A stretch of DNA of 18,505 nucleotides from Chloroflexota bacterium (lineage in GTDB: Bacteria; Chloroflexota; Anaerolineae; B4-G1). A program made the translations under genes and the position numbers. Where the stretch lies: assembly GCA_024232355.1 (NCBI GenBank), contig JAAEPW010000753.1, forward strand, positions 1 through 18,505. Direction: 5' to 3'. Shown here in pieces: positions 18,485 through 18,505 of this stretch (its first letter is position 1; every line of letters begins with the position of its first letter). The notes beneath the pieces were generated by a model. It was not told the origin of the DNA, ran no database searches, and saw only the letters and a program-made list of their open reading frames with translations.

Positions 18485-18505
18485 GGTTAAGTTTCTTCGC
18501 CCACT

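Noticed and set aside
18427..18490. AGGAGG followed by ATG at 18434, giving an 18-codon frame
   Set aside because: The ATG directly abuts the purine run with no spacing, and the frame runs through the promoter-like element at 18456-18484 to a stop.

Overview
The window reads as part of a high-GC bacterial chromosome, most probably a member of the Chloroflexota (Anaerolineae or Caldilineae type). Three things point there. The giant secreted protein ends in IYLPLVLR plus a few residues, a tail I associate with exported proteins of that phylum. The DnaC-like ATPase has a GNAKT-type Walker A and a conserved-looking RPVM C-terminus. The mix of Asp-rich repeats, FG-GAP, beta-helix, 'VYVGG' propeller, PKD and DUF11 modules is also typical. 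The taxonomic call rests on recall of families, not on a search.

Layout. 25-594: a small DnaC/IstB-like AAA+ ATPase whose 5' end looks disturbed. 595-902: a noncoding gap with a plausible sigma70-type promoter and a good ribosome binding site. 903-18350: one uninterrupted reading frame of 5815 codons that fills 94% of the window. 18351-18505: a short 3' region with a 26-bp tandem duplication and a second promoter-like element pointing out of the window.

The giant protein, in order: signal peptide; LolA/LppX-like N-terminal domain (tentative); transmembrane hairpin; Asp-rich thrombospondin-3-like repeats; about 480 residues of unrecognised sequence; a four-helix hydrophobic domain; a second Asp-rich block; Ig-like modules; a seven-bladed FG-GAP propeller; three beta-helix modules, the first split by a kelch-type propeller that is itself split by a seven-bladed 'VYVGG' propeller; more Ig-like modules; a CBM9/DOMON-like domain; eight PKD repeats of about 81 residues; two cadherin/He_PIG-like repeats; a Big_5-like domain; a DUF11-like domain; and the IYLPLVLR tail. 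It is best read as a cell-surface, calcium-dependent adhesin or carbohydrate-interacting stalk protein. No catalytic domain is evident.

The most unusual points are the nested propellers within a beta-helix, and several palindromic DNA elements inside the reading frame, mostly at domain linkers or loops. One of these accounts for an extra ten residues relative to a sister module in the same protein. They resemble in concept the Rickettsia palindromic elements that insert in frame into genes. The ATPase and the giant gene are separate units with no evident functional link.
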